From assembly GCF_032854445.1 (NCBI RefSeq), contig NC_088302.1, positions 57,266,237 through 57,330,236 on the forward strand: a DNA stretch of 64,000 nt, given 5' to 3'. Under the pieces are notes generated by a model that was not told the DNA's origin, did no database searches, and saw nothing but the letters and a program-made list of their open reading frames with translations. Below are positions 11,001-23,200 of the stretch, one piece after another. A program made the translations under genes and the position numbers. Origin of the DNA: Liolophura sinensis. Its lineage: Eukaryota; Mollusca; Polyplacophora; Chitonida; Chitonidae. The first letter of the stretch is position 1. Each line of letters starts with the position of its first letter.

Positions 11001-14000
11001 CCATGTACACAGAATCAAACCCCTGGTGTATACATGTACCAAAACCTGCATGCACACAGAATTAAACTACATGTATACCTAGCACTCAAGAATATATCAC
11101 ATCTGAAACTAAAATTTAAGTTATTCTAAATGACCCTAAATTTCATCCATGATGAACTCCCTGACCTTTCCTCATTCTAAGAGCTCTACTGATTTTACAA
11201 AGGTGTTTTGAGGTTTGCTTGGAACATGGGATGATATTTTACTGGAAGCATGCAAGTTTCAACACCAAATATATTTTGTAACATTTATTTGCATCTAAAA
11301 TAGTACTTTTTGCCTTTTGATATGCTTACCATGAAGTCCACTAGCAGCCACTTCTACAAAGTCGTCCATCTTAGAGTGTCCATCTTGACTCTTCTGAGAG
11401 AAGGAGCGGGGAAGTATCCTCTGTCCATGTCTCTTCACATGAGGTGCCAAATACCTGCCTAAAGCCATTGTAGCCTGGCCCAGCTTGTTTACTGTTATGA
11501 CACAGAAAGTTGTGGACATGGAAAATGTGTCAAATATTAAAACAATCAGTGATCGACGATAAAGCCTGCAAGCAATGTGTAGGATATTAAAACAATCAGT
11601 TATCGGTAGCTGATCAAGCCTGCAAGCAATCAGGTGGACACGTGAAATGTGTAGGATATTAAAACAATCAGTTATCGGTAGCTGATCAAGCCTGCAAGCA
11701 ATCAGGTGGACACGTGAAATGTGTAGCATATTAAAACAATCAGTTATCGGTAGCTGATCAAGCCTGCAAGCAATCAGGTGCACATGTAGCCACTAAACTT
11801 CACTGTGTGATGATTTCAGTTTGCCGTATTTAGTTAGCTGTACATACCCAGAAATCCACTGGCTGTGACAGCTACGTGTGTGGCTTGTCTGGCCCTTTCC
11901 ACGCCCTTCTGGTATTTCTCGGGGATTTCCCGTGGTTTCTCCTCTGTTGTCAGCCTGCTGCGGAGCTGCGCAGACCCACGGCGGATCATCTCTCCAGCCT
12001 TTTCAGCTCCTTTCCCCACCCCCCACGACATCCACTCAGCAGCTGTGGATTAAACAACAGATCACAAGTCTGAGTGAAAAAGTTCAATTGTATTTTAATA
12101 TCTCACTGATGTTTAACGAGTATCCAAGGAGCTTTCCACTTCCATATGGACAGTGTTCAGGTTTATGGAAGGAGCTTTCCACTTCCATATGACAGTGTTC
12201 AAGTTTATGGATGAAGGAAACCAGACTGCCTGCAGTAAATCAAAGCCCTTCATCATGCCAAAAAACTTCACTGAAAACTTTGGCTTGAACCATGTTTTCA
12301 ATATCATTTCTGCCAAATCATGACAGTGTCTCCATGAAACATGTGTAGGATGGTCTGGATGACATGTACAATATTTACAGTCATGCCACATGACTGTCTT
12401 GCCAAAGATACCGAGTTGACACCAAACATGTGTAGGATGGTCTGGATGATATGTACAACATTTACAGTCATGCCACAGGAATGTCTTGCCAAGGATACCA
12501 GAGTTGACACCAAACATGTGTAGGATGGTTGGAATGACATGTACAACATTTACAGTCATGTCACAGGAATGTCTTGCCAAGGATACCAGAGCTGACACCA
12601 AACATGTGTAGGATGGTTGGAATGACATGTACAACATTTACAGTCATGTCACAGGAATGTCTTGCCAAGGACACCAGAGTTGACACCAAACATGTGTAGG
12701 ATGGTCGGAATGACATGAACAACATTTACAGTCATGTCACAGGAATGTCTTGCCAAGGACACCAGAGTTGACACCAAACATGTGTAGGATGGTCGGAATG
12801 ACATGTACAACATTTACAGTCATGTCACAGGAATGTCTTGCCAAAGATACCATAGTTGACACCAAACATGTGAAGGATGGTCTGCATGACATGTACAACA
12901 TTTACAGTCATGTCACAGGGATGTCTTGCCAAGGATACCAGAGCTGACACCAAACATGTGTAGGATGGTTGGAATGACATGTACAACATTTACAGTCATG
13001 TCACAGGAATGTCTTGCCAAGGACACCAGAGTTGACACCAAACATGTGTAGGATGGTCGGAATGACATGAACAACATTTACAGTCATGTCACAGGAATGT
13101 CTTGCCAAGGACACCAGAGTTGACACCAAACATGTGTAGGATGGTCGGAATGACATGTACAACATTTACAGTCATGTCACAGGAATGTCTTGCCAAAGAT
13201 ACCATAGTTGACACCAAACATGTGAAGGATGGTCTGCATGACATGTACAACATTTACAGTCATGTCACAGGGATGTCTTGCCAAAGATACCAGAGTTGAC
13301 ACCAAACATGTGTAGGATGGTCTGAATGATATGTACAACATTTACAGTCATGTCACAGGAATGTCTTGCCAAAGATACCAGAGCTGACACCAAACATGTG
13401 TAGGATGGTCTGAATGATATGTACAACATTTACAGTCATGTCACAGGAATGTCTTGCCAAAGATACCAGAGTTGACACCAAACATGTGTAGGATGGTCTG
13501 CATGACATGTACAACATTTACAGTCATGTCACAGGAATGTCTTGCCAAAGATACCAGAGTTGACACCAAACATGTGTTGGATGGTCTGAATGATATGTAC
13601 AACATTTACAGTCATGTCACAGGAATGTCTTGCCAAGGATACCAGAGTTGACACCAAACATGTGTAGGATGGTCTGAATGATATGTACAACATTTACAGT
13701 CATGTCACAGGAATGTCTTGCCAAAGATACCAGAGTTGACACCAAACATGTGTAGGATGGACTGAATGATATGTACAACATTTATAGTCATGTCACAGGA
13801 ATGTCTTGCCAAATTTACCAGAGTTGACACCAAACAATGCCAAAGGTGAGCAGTGGCTTTCCCTTAGATGAGTGTATGTTTTTAAAAACACTTTGCCTGG
13901 TGTCAGATTGCTAAGTATATGACCAATATTTTCTCAAAATAGGCCTACTTACATTTAGTAAATATGATTTTCTGTTGTAAGGAGATATATTTTTTTAGAC

Positions 14001-17000
14001 AAGTGTACTTTGTAACTCGGCATCATGTAATCCTGCCAAAACGCAATATAGTCAAACAAATATATTGCACAATTTATGAGTGAAGAAATGTGAAGATAAT
14101 TCTGAATCTGTGTAAATACAGTCTAATCCTCATTAGACTGGCGTCACTTATTCCAGTCTTTGGACTTAGCGAACAGTGAGAATTTGGGCTGTCAACCCAT
14201 AGATTGTATTGTTATCAAACGTACATGTAGATGAACTTCTTGAGCGCTCTTCCATTAAAATGGATTGTGTAAGGTATCACACTGGGCTTTATACAAGTAT
14301 GGCTGAGTGACAACAGTGATTACCCTACATTGTTATGTAAACCAACACAATACAGATTAATATAAAGTATTATTTTGTTTTCTAGAATTTAGTTTGTACT
14401 ATTACTGTGGACAACTGTGTAAATCAAGCAGACTGTTTTGTAACCAGAGAGCTGTATGAGTGATTTGAATATGCTATGAATTAATAATGATGTATTAGAC
14501 TTTGTGTAATGGGTCTCTAACATAACGGGTCTCTAACATACTGTGTCATGTTCTACAAGAGGAGCCGGTACAATATATCGATATTTGGTTACCTAGAACT
14601 GGGCACTAATAAAGTCCAGTAGAAACCAATGACAGCTGGTTGAGTTGATCTATCATCATGATCCTCGATTACACTCCTCTTACATATACATGTCAGATGT
14701 GCGTTACACTCCTCTTACATATACATGTCCGTTGTGCGTTACACTCCTCTTACATGTACATGTCCCATGTGCGTTATGCTCCTCTTACATATACATGTCC
14801 GATGTGCGTTACACTCCTCTTACATATACATGTCCGATGTGCGTTACACTCCTCTTACGTATACATGTCCGATGCGCGTTACACTCCTCTTACATGTACA
14901 TGTCCGATGCGCGTTACACTCCTCTTACATATACATGTCCGATGTGCGTTACACTCCCCTTACATGTACATGTCAGATGTGCGTTACACTCCTCTTACAT
15001 ATACATGTCCGATGTGCGTTATACTCCTCTTACATATACATGTCCGATGTGTGTTACACTCCTCTTACATGTACAGGTCCGATGTGCGTTACACTCCCCT
15101 TACATATACATGTCCGATGTGCGTTACACTCCCTTTACATATACGATGTGCGTTACACTCCTCTTACATATACATGTCCGATGTGCGTTACACTTCCCTT
15201 ACATATATATGTCCAATGTGCATTACACTCCCCTTACATATACATGTCTGGTGTGCGTTACACTCCTCTTACCTATACATGTCTGATGTGCATTCCACAG
15301 TTGACTTACAAAAGCTTTTGGCCATGATTTCATACAAGTACATGTATATACACTGTATTATCTTACAAGTGGTACTGACAAATGTAAGGGCAGACTGACA
15401 TACATGTAGTCAATACACATATGTGGTTTTCATTAAGTCACTGCAAAAACTTTATTTACAGCAGTCATCGTACGTGAGAAGGTCTTGCAGCAACCTGCAG
15501 ATGGCTGTGGGTTAGAGCCTGGAATCCTTTAACTATGAAAAAGCTGGCCGTCATTATGTAAGTGAGGCATGCTTGAGTGGATTAATTGTCCTTCTTTCTC
15601 TCATCATCCATAAAACACTACATGTACCTGTAACAATTCTCTGCTGGCAGGACACAGGTCTTTCTCTCATCATCCGCAATACAGTACATGTACCTGTAAC
15701 AATTCTCTGCTGGCGGGATACAGGTCTTTCTCTCATCATCCGCAATACAGTACATGTATTTGTAACGATTCTCTGCTGGCAGAACACAGGTCTTTCTCTC
15801 ATCATCCGCAATACAGTACATGTACCTGTAACAATTCTCTGCTGGCGGGACACAGGTCTTTCTCTCATCATCCGCAATACAGTACATGTACCTGTAACAA
15901 TTCTCTGCTGGCAGGACACAGGTCTTTCTCTCATCATCCGCAATACAGTACATGTACCTGTAACAATTCTCTGCTGGCAGGACACAGGTCTTTCTCTCAT
16001 CATCCGCAATACAGTACATGTACCTGTAACAATTCTCTGCTGGCGGGACACAGGTCTTTCTCTCATCATCCGCAATACAGTACATGTATTTGTAACAATT
16101 CTCTGCTGGCAGGACACAGGTCTTTCTCTCATCATCCGCAATACAGTACATGTATTTGTAACAATTCTCTGCTGGCGGGATACAGGTCTTTCTCTCATCA
16201 TCCGCAATACAGTACATGTATTTGTAACGATTCTCTGCTGGCAGAACACAGGTCTTTCTCTCATCATCCGCAATACAGTACATGTATTTGTAACGATTCT
16301 CTGCTGGCAGAACACAGGTCTTTCTCTCATCATCCGCAATACAGTACATGTACCTGTAACAATTCTCTGCTGGCGGGACACAGGTCTTTCTCTCATCATC
16401 CGCAATGCAGTACATGTACCTGTAACAATTCTCTGCTGGCAGAACACAGGTCTTTCTCTCATCATCCGCAATGCAGTACATGTACCTGTAACAATTCTCT
16501 GCTGGCAGGACACAGGTCTTTCTCTCATCATCCGCAATACAGTACATGTACCTGTAACAATTCTCTGCTGGCAGGACACAGGTCTTTCTCTCATCATCCG
16601 CAATACAGTACATGTACCTGTAACAATTCTCTGCTGGCGGGACACAGGTCTTTCTCTCATCATCCGCAATACAGTACATGTACCTGTAACGATTCTCTGC
16701 TGGCGGAACACAGGTCTTTCTCTCATCATCCGCAATACAGTACATGTACCTGTAACGATTCTCTGCTGGCGGGACACAGGTCTTTCTCTCATCATCCGCA
16801 ATACAGTACATGTACCTGTAACAATTCTCTGCTGGCGGGACACAGGTCTTTCTCTCATCATCCGCAATACAGTACATGTATTTGTAACAATTCTCTGCTG
16901 GCAGGACACAGGTCTTTCTCTCATCATCCGCAATACAGTACATGTATTTGTAACAATTCTCTGCTGGCAGGACACAGGTCTTTCTCTCATCATCCGCAAT

Positions 17001-19811
17001 ACAGTACATGTACCTGTAACAATTCTCTGCTGGCAGGACACAGGTCTTTCTCTCATCATCCGCAATACAGTACATGTACCTGTAACAATTCTCTACTGGC
17101 AGGACACAGGTCTTTCTCTCATCATCCGCAATACAGTACATGTACCTGTAACAATTCTCTGCTGGCAGGACACAGGTCTTTCTCTCATCATCCGCAATAC
17201 AGTACATGTACCTGTAACAATTCTCTGCTGGCAGGACACAGGTCTTTCTCTCATCATCCACAATACACTACATGTACCTGTAACGATTCTCTGCTGGCAG
17301 GACACAGGTCTTTCTCTCATCATCCGCAATGCAGTACATGTACCTGTAACAATTCTCTGCTGGCAGGACACAGGTCTTTCTCTCATCATCCGCAATACAC
17401 TACATGTACCTGTAACGATTCTCTGCTGGCAGGACACAGGTCTTTCCCTCATCATCCGCAATACAGTACATGTACCTGTAACAATTCTCTGCTGGCAGGA
17501 CACAGGTCTTTCTCTCATCATCCGCAATACAGTACATGTATTTGTAACGATTCTCTGCTGGCAGGACACAGGTCTTTCTCTCATCATCCGCAATACAGTA
17601 CATGTACCTGTAACAATTCTCTGCTGGCAGGACACAGGTCTTTCTCTCATCATCCGCAATACAGTACATGTATTTGTAACGATTCTCTGCGGGCGGGACA
17701 TAGGACACAGGGCCCACAAACCTACTGTAATCCTGAGTAAAATCTTTGTGGCCACTCTCTGCTAGTAGGACACACAACCCACGAAACTGCTGTAGACCTG
17801 TGTAAAATCTTTGTTGCTACTTTCTGTTCTCTGTTAGCTGGACATAGGATCCACAAACCTACTGTAAACCTTTGTAACATCTTTGTTACTACTCATTTAA
17901 TTACTCTCTCTTCTCAGCTAGCAGGACACAAGACACACATACCTACTGTAATCCCATGTGAAATCTTTGTGGCTACTCTCTCTTCTTCTTTTTTGGTTCC
18001 AGCGCCGGCAGTCTCTATGGCAACCTGTTCGCCTGCCTCCCCAAGGTCCTCAGCACTGATTGGTTCTTCCTGCTCGTGCATTGCTGTCAGGGATTCCATA
18101 AGATCCTCAAAACGTTGGCGATCAGCCGGGGACACAGTGTCAGGGAGGATAACTCCTACAGATGAACCTGGGCAAACAAGTTAAGGTTATTCAACTGAGG
18201 TTTAGGGTTTAGACAACTGCAAGAGGGCACATGAATGGTAGTTGTGTAGATACAAACAGCTTGCAATGGACCTGGGAATTACATCACAGGCAAGAAAGCA
18301 GTCCTTAGTTCTATAAGAGTTCTGATCGAAATCATGTGAAATTACAGGTATAATATCTGTCTGAAAAACGGGACATGAAGCTCTAGACTAGTGATATGAT
18401 GTGTGTGGGCTAAGCGGAGACTCTCTGAGTACTGTTCTCGCTCCAGTGTTTTATACACAGGATACTGTTTCTGCCATCCTCGTGTTTATCTAACACATTA
18501 ACAAGAAATGATGACTGATTGGTGCTCAGGTTTTCCAGGGAAGGAAATCTGGTACAATATAGTGCAGGTCACCACAGCTTGCAACATGTATGTCTTATCC
18601 AGTGGCTGTCACAAAATAAACGCCTTAACAATTTGCCCAACAAAGCTTATTTTTACAGAATCCCAAAATATCCCTTCTGGTACTGACATTTTTCCAGTAA
18701 GATACATGTATGATACTAGATTCAAAACAAAACGAAAACATCTTTCAATAATGAATGGAACTCTCAGAATCAGGCTAAACCAGTAACTTTATCAGAATCA
18801 GGAAAACTAGTAACTTTATCAGAATCAAGCAAGACCAGTAACTTTATCAGAATCAGGCAAAACCAGTAACTTTATCAGAATCAAGCAAAACCAGTAAATT
18901 TATCAGAATCAGGCAAAACCAGAAACTTTATCATTAAGAAATTTCCGATCATATACAGTAACAATAAAACAAAGTATAGATATCTGCAATTCCAAAGCAT
19001 GTAAATCATGTTTACATTTGAAATATGACACAGTCTTACCTTCATATGGGTTACCAACATCTGGAAAGATGTAAGCTCCATAGCTTGCATGTAGAGCTGG
19101 AGAGACACCAGGGACGAGCGGGTAAAACCAGTCTCCGACCTGAAGAAAGGCAGGGGGCCGCTGCACGGGGTTAGCTACTTCCGCATCCTGCTCAAACTTG
19201 TAGGCCCTCAGAGCACTAGGGTAGGATGGGGCACTGACAAACCCCTCAGGGGTGATGTAGAATATCTGAACGCCCTCAGGGATGCTGTACAACTCAGTGG
19301 CATTGGCTGCCAGTGGACTGCAGGCTGCTGCGCTCTCTTCATTGTATAGGCTATCGCCCAACTCCAGGAAGGACGTGTGACCAGTGCTGGTGGCTTCCTC
19401 GTAAGAAGGGGGCTGCTCCTCTGACAAGTCCATGGCACCTGCTCCTGTTTCCGCCAAGGCAGCCGCAGGCCGCAGGCTCTCAAGGCGGCTCTCAATCTGG
19501 AGCTTAGATTTTGTCATTTTGCTAAGAAGTTTTCTAGCCGTATCTTTGTGCTGGGCGGGAATGTCTGTTGTCTCTGTACCTAGTCCCAAGGCTTGCTCAA
19601 TCACAACAAGACCTTTGACGTAGCACTCAATGGCCTCCTGGATACTTCCCTGCTCATCCAATGACAGCCCTCGGTCAATGTGTTCATAAGCTTCATCATG
19701 GATGCGTTTAAGTCTGGAGTAAGTGTCACTTCTGACAGCGGACTGGCTGTCTGCAGACACTGTGGGTGGGGGAGGACGAGGGGGGCGTGACCGCTCTTCC
19801 TGACACTCCAT
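8051..19811 (-). CDS. SPART: Spartin (SPART/SPG20) orthologue, six coding exons
   Basis: Coding exons in order: 19811-19040, 18167-17943, 12042-11848, 11491-11330, 8604-8514, 8300-8051. All introns are GT-AG, phases agree, and the product is 564 residues (human spartin is 666). Residues about 30-110 form the N-terminal MIT domain (DEAYEHIDRGL). PPSY at 134-137 is a WW-domain ligand of the kind spartin uses to bind Itch-type ubiquitin ligases. GVQIFYITPEG and RPPAFLQVGDWFYPLVPG are the conserved central region. Residues about 325-510 (AEWMSWGVGKGAEKAG, YLAPHVKRHG, YNVNHLGVKA) are the senescence domain, followed by a short charged tail. Known role of the family: endosomal trafficking, cytokinesis and lipid-droplet turnover. 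An in-frame TAG lies eight codons before the ATG, which has a purine at -3. A strong acceptor at about 19875 suggests at least one upstream non-coding exon. The link from exon 2 to exon 3 crosses a 5.9 kb repeat-filled intron, but phase and family alignment (KISHGITVAAEWMSWG) support it. Confidence 0.93.
8640..11065. repeat. Array of SPART exon 5 acceptor junctions, 44/46-bp units, about 50 copies
   Basis: It lies in SPART intron 4 (8605-11329). On the SPART strand each unit reads GATTCTGTGTATATGCAG followed by GTTTTGGTACA. The real junction at 8605/8604 reads AGAATC-complement, TTTGTATTTGCAG, then GTTTTGGTACAG of exon 5. So each unit repeats the intron end plus the first 11 exonic bases. Units near the exon (8690-9200) are 44 bp and the rest (to 11065) 46 bp. 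Plus-strand open frames of 437-482 codons are read-through of this array. Confidence 0.9.
11540..11790. repeat. About 73-bp tandem repeat, 3-4 copies, in SPART intron 3
   Basis: The unit contains AAAACAATCAGTTATCGGTA, CTGATCAAGCCTGCAAGCAA and TCAGGTGGACACGTGAAATG. On the SPART strand each unit carries CACATTTCACGTGTCCAC followed by TTGCTTGCAGGCT, an acceptor-like end. The sequence just upstream of the genuine exon 4 acceptor (CACATTTTCCATGTCCAC) is a diverged relative. Confidence 0.8.
12320..13830. repeat. 88-bp minisatellite, about 17 copies, with higher-order structure
   Basis: Unit: CAGGAATGTCTTGCCAAGGA, TACCAGAGTTGACACCAAAC, ATGTGTAGGATGGTCTGAAT, GATATGTACAACATTTACAG, TCATGTCA. It lies in SPART intron 2 near exon 3. 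A four-unit block (about 12600-12950) recurs almost identically 352 bp later (about 12952-13300), so part of the array grew by block duplication. Plus-strand frames of 65 codons that repeat every 352 bp are by-products. Confidence 0.92.
13831..14660. other. Unique stretch inside SPART intron 2
   Basis: AT-rich non-repetitive DNA between two arrays. I searched it on the minus strand for an additional SPART exon and found none. A tiny duplication CGGGTCTCTAACATA occurs at about 14508-14540. Confidence 0.4.
14661..15295. repeat. 35-bp minisatellite, about 18 copies, in SPART intron 2
   Basis: Unit ACACTCCTCTTACATATACA then TGTCCGATGTGCGTT, with a few shorter copies. The three staggered plus-strand frames (200-246 codons) come from a 35-bp period cycling through all frames. 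Confidence 0.92.
15466..15581 (+). mobile_element. tRNA-derived SINE, partial copy
   Basis: It matches the middle and tail of the SINE family: GCAACCTGCAGATGGCTGTG and CTGGCCGTCATTATGTAAGT, ending TGCTTGAGTGG. The tRNA-like head and the A-rich end are missing. It sits at the border of the 66-bp array. Confidence 0.6.
15590..17690. repeat. 66-bp minisatellite, about 32 copies, in SPART intron 2
   Basis: Unit CAGGTCTTTCTCTCATCATC, CGCAATACAGTACATGTACC, TGTAACAATTCTCTGCTGGC, AGGACA. Copies are nearly identical; variation is confined to a few sites (CCTGTAACAA/TTTGTAACGA, GCAGGAC/GCGGGAC/GCAGAAC). A period divisible by three makes both strands open (730 codons plus, 547 and 503 minus). None has domain content or an independent start context, and all lie inside a SPART intron. 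Confidence 0.95.
17690..17965. repeat. Degenerate copies of the SPART exon 2 donor junction
   Basis: On the SPART strand the end of exon 2 and the start of intron 2 read GTAGCCACAAAGATTTCACA, TGGGATTACAGTAG, then GTATGTGTGTC. Three diverged copies follow within the intron at about 75-80-bp spacing (GTAACAAAGATGTTACA..., CAACAAAGATTTTACAC..., GCCACAAAGATTTTACT...), each ending in ACAGTAGG or ACAGCAGT at the junction position. They pass directly into the 66-bp array, whose TCCTGCCAGCAGAGAA block resembles the TCCTGCTAGCTGAGAA just after the true donor. Confidence 0.75.
18780..18925. repeat. 28-bp tandem repeat, about 5 copies, in SPART intron 1
   Basis: Unit CAGAATCAGGCAAAACCAGT plus AACTTTAT. 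Short and homogeneous. It does not reach either splice site of the intron. Confidence 0.85.
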
Positions 19812-19954
19812 TTTCTGGGGCAGTACAACAATCTACAAAACACAACAAATATCAGGAATGTGTAGAGAAACAAACTGAAAGAAAACAAAAAAAATATGTC
19901 AGCATTAAGACCATTAAAAACTACCTTAGCCCTAGTGTGCCATATGTGTGATAT

Positions 19955-20205
19955 CCAGGGAATGAATTACATGTACCAGCATTACATGGGAATGAATTAC
20001 ATGTACCAGCATTACATGGGAATGAATTACATGTACCGGCATTACATGGGAATGAATTACATGTACCAGCATTACATGGGAATGAATTACATGCACCGGC
20101 ATTACATGGGAATGAATTACATGTACCAGCATTACATGGGAATGAATTACATGTACCAGCATTACATGGGAATGAATTACATATACTGGTATTACATGTA
20201 TATAG
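19955..20205. repeat. 30-bp minisatellite, about 8 copies, upstream of the SPART start
   Basis: Unit GAATGAATTACATGTACCAG plus CATTACATGG. It lies about 150 bp upstream of SPART exon 1, in the presumed 5' UTR intron. Open on both strands for about 95-105 codons because of the 30-bp period. Confidence 0.92.
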
Positions 20206-23200
20206 CAAGGTGAAGGGTATCTAAAGCATGGTACAGCCCAGGAAATACCATTCTGTCAGTGCATTCCAGCCAGTCAAAGATATTTTCAAACAAACATGTT
20301 TTTGACAATTTGAGAGTGTCATCATATAATACATTTTACAACCTGACAAACTGTACATCGGAAAGGAAAATTGCTTTAGCTTTGAACTTCCATCCACTGC
20401 TAGTATTCTACAGTTTATTCTTCATTGTTGACAAACTAAATGTAAATCCACTCATTTAACACAGCACGCAGCTATTGTTTTCGCATGCGGCGCATGTCCA
20501 CCTGTGGTTGACATTTTGGTGGGGGAAAGAAAATAACTGGCTGTCAAGCACCAATTTGTTGTCACTTTAAAAGCATCGGGCACTTCATACTTCTACTTCA
20601 CTCTAGAATAAGCTTTCCAAACGACATCATCGTCCGCTTTTGCATGTTGCATGTTCTATAGATTGGTTTACGTAAATAACACTGTGACATATTTTACATG
20701 ATGCCTAGATTCTAAATATCAACCTGACTGACATACCAATTGAAGTCAAGTAGGCAGACCTCATCACAGGATGTGTATCTCAAAACAAACCTTATTTTCC
20801 AGTCCACCCGAGATTTTCTGAGGAAATACCCGATAATGGTAAGTGTCAATAGTTGAAAAAAAAAAAAAACGAGAAAATGAGACCATGTATTAAGTGGATT
20901 TGAATGTTAAGTATCCCGCACGCAGTAAGCTTAGCCAATGGCTGATGAGGTAGCTAAATACTGACATAATGTGATAATCGGGCCAAGGAGTGAGTGGGTG
21001 CTTGGGGTTTAACGTTGTACTCAACAATTTTTCAGTCATATGACGATGAAGAAATCTTTAGGGTGTATGTGTGTAATGTGCCTCCTTGTTGCAGGACGGA
21101 TTTCCACCACTCTTTTAACTAGCGCTGCTTCACTGAGACGACTTATCGAAGGCAATTAAGCCGCCCTGCCTAAGCCATTATACTAATACAGGTCAACCAG
21201 TTGTTGCACTATCCCCTTCATGCTGAATGCCAAGCAAGGAAGTTACAACTTCCTCTTTTAAAGTCTTAGGTGTGACTCGACCCAGGCATAAGCCTGGATC
21301 TACCGCTCCAGGGCCAAAGATGGCAGCAGTCTCCATGTATGAGTAAATATATAAGCTATCCTTAGACCAGATTTACCATTTTCCTGTCAGCAAGGTTGAT
21401 ACTTGCTACAGACTTTGTGATCACCCATGCTTCACTGTACATATAAAAGTCTTCAAAAACCTTATACCACTGCAATAAACATATGACATGATCAGTGTGC
21501 TTTCACTGATGTTTGTTTCACAAACAAACAGGCAGCTGAAAGTCACTGAGCTATCAGGCAATACTGGTGATTGCGAAAGAGGCCAAACAGCTTGACAACA
21601 CTAAACACATCAACATGCAGGGAGTTATTTTTTATTCTAGCTCTTCTACACCTAGTGCCAAATCAATTTTTTTTCATACACCACATATTTGTCACTACAG
21701 CCACATGCCTCCCATGTAGTTTTGAACTCCTGTCAGTGTCAACAAGTTAGGTGAAATCTGATTGGTCCATGGATCATGCATGTTCAAGGCGGAAAGGTCG
21801 GGGTTTTGAAGTTAATAGTTTTGAAGAGCTCAGTAAATCAAAGTACATGATGTCGGACCGCTACCTTGATTAAATGAAAATGGGATTCACGAGCTACTCG
21901 ACATTCGCCTAATGGTTTGTGATAATTGAGATACGCACCTGTGTAGATGAGACTTCATTAGAAAGCTGTAGGCTATATATTTAAAAGACCACGGTTAAAA
22001 CATAAATACGAGGAGATCGTAAAACACATTCCACACGTCATCTTATTTTAGACTATCATGGGCGCGTGTAAATGTAAACAAAGAGTCAGTCTATCACTCT
22101 GTCACACACTCACAATCACAGATGTAGAAACGTCATGACATTCAGTTCAACTGTTTTGTAAACTGTTACTTACCACCCTCTGGAAGGATACGTTAGTTAC
22201 GATAGGATTCACAGATAAGATAAGTGCCTCAGAATCACACGTGTCTTCACGTAAACACAGGTTAAGTACAATAACCGAATACTCATCTAGGTTTAGCTGA
22301 CGAGTCACTCGTCAGGCCATACTATCCCCATGTTTGTGAATCATGTCTAAACTCTCGCCACAACATCCACCTACGTCCGGTATAGACCATTTCATATAAT
22401 CAGGCCAGAACAATCGCTCCAGAACATTCCGAGTTCTGTATAGGGCCTATTGTTTTGGCTGCAGACTTTTCTAAGGTTCCTTACAAAGGATAGATGTACC
22501 TCTCATAAAACGGAATTCGCCTGCTTTGGTGCATTTTTGTTTTGTAAAAAAAATTCCATTTTTGCATTTTACACGTTTATTAAGAAATGCTTTATAGGAA
22601 ACCGATTTCTAGTATGTGTGAAATGTAGTATAGTACATGTCACATGATAGGGAAATGGCAGACGTGCGTCACATCGCAACAAAAGGTAAAAAGAAGGTTG
22701 TAAATTATTTCGCTTCACTGGTAATTTTTGGCATACAAAATAATGGGATCCATAGCGAAATAGCAAGGTTTGAATGCATGATTGGTAAGAGGGTTTTAGT
22801 CCACATAAACCAGTAATAACAACGTATCTGTCACATGTATGCTACAGGTATCTCGATCAGTATCTCTGGTTTAGGTGCTACACGAGCTCTCTTTAACTTA
22901 AAGTTTTCTGTTTACTGCTGTGATTTTATCGCGGCTTGTACATGGGCTTTTGGGCGGATACTAGTATTTATCCCAAAACTAGTGAAATCCACACCATTGC
23001 ACAACTTGCATGTTAACCCAGCTTGTAGGCCTACAGTGTGGCTTGAACAGTCTAGACTTTTGAGGCTTGGCTCTAGGGGTCCGCTGCCTGTACAGCCTTT
23101 ACTCAAATCTGCGTGCATGGGTCCTGTAGAGAGCGTGCAGAATAGATGGGTTACTTTTATGTTGGCTAACCAAATATCTTACAAGTGTTGATATCCAAAG

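Noticed and set aside
8640-17690. CRISPR-like arrangement of direct repeats
   Set aside because: The repeats are contiguous or separated by repeat-derived sequence, with no unique spacers and no cas genes; this is eukaryotic DNA.
15573-17765. 730-codon open frame (and 503/547-codon frames on the other strand)
   Set aside because: It is a 66-bp tandem array whose period is a multiple of three, inside a SPART intron. No domain, start context or non-repeat extension.
12043-17942. A missing SPART exon between exons 2 and 3
   Set aside because: Phases join directly and the resulting peptide (KISHGITVAAEWMSWG) aligns with the family without a gap; no candidate exon was seen in the unique parts of the intron.
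22835-23191. 118-codon open frame upstream of TMEM184C
   Set aside because: No family recognised and no splice or start context of note; could be 5' UTR sequence but not supported as coding.
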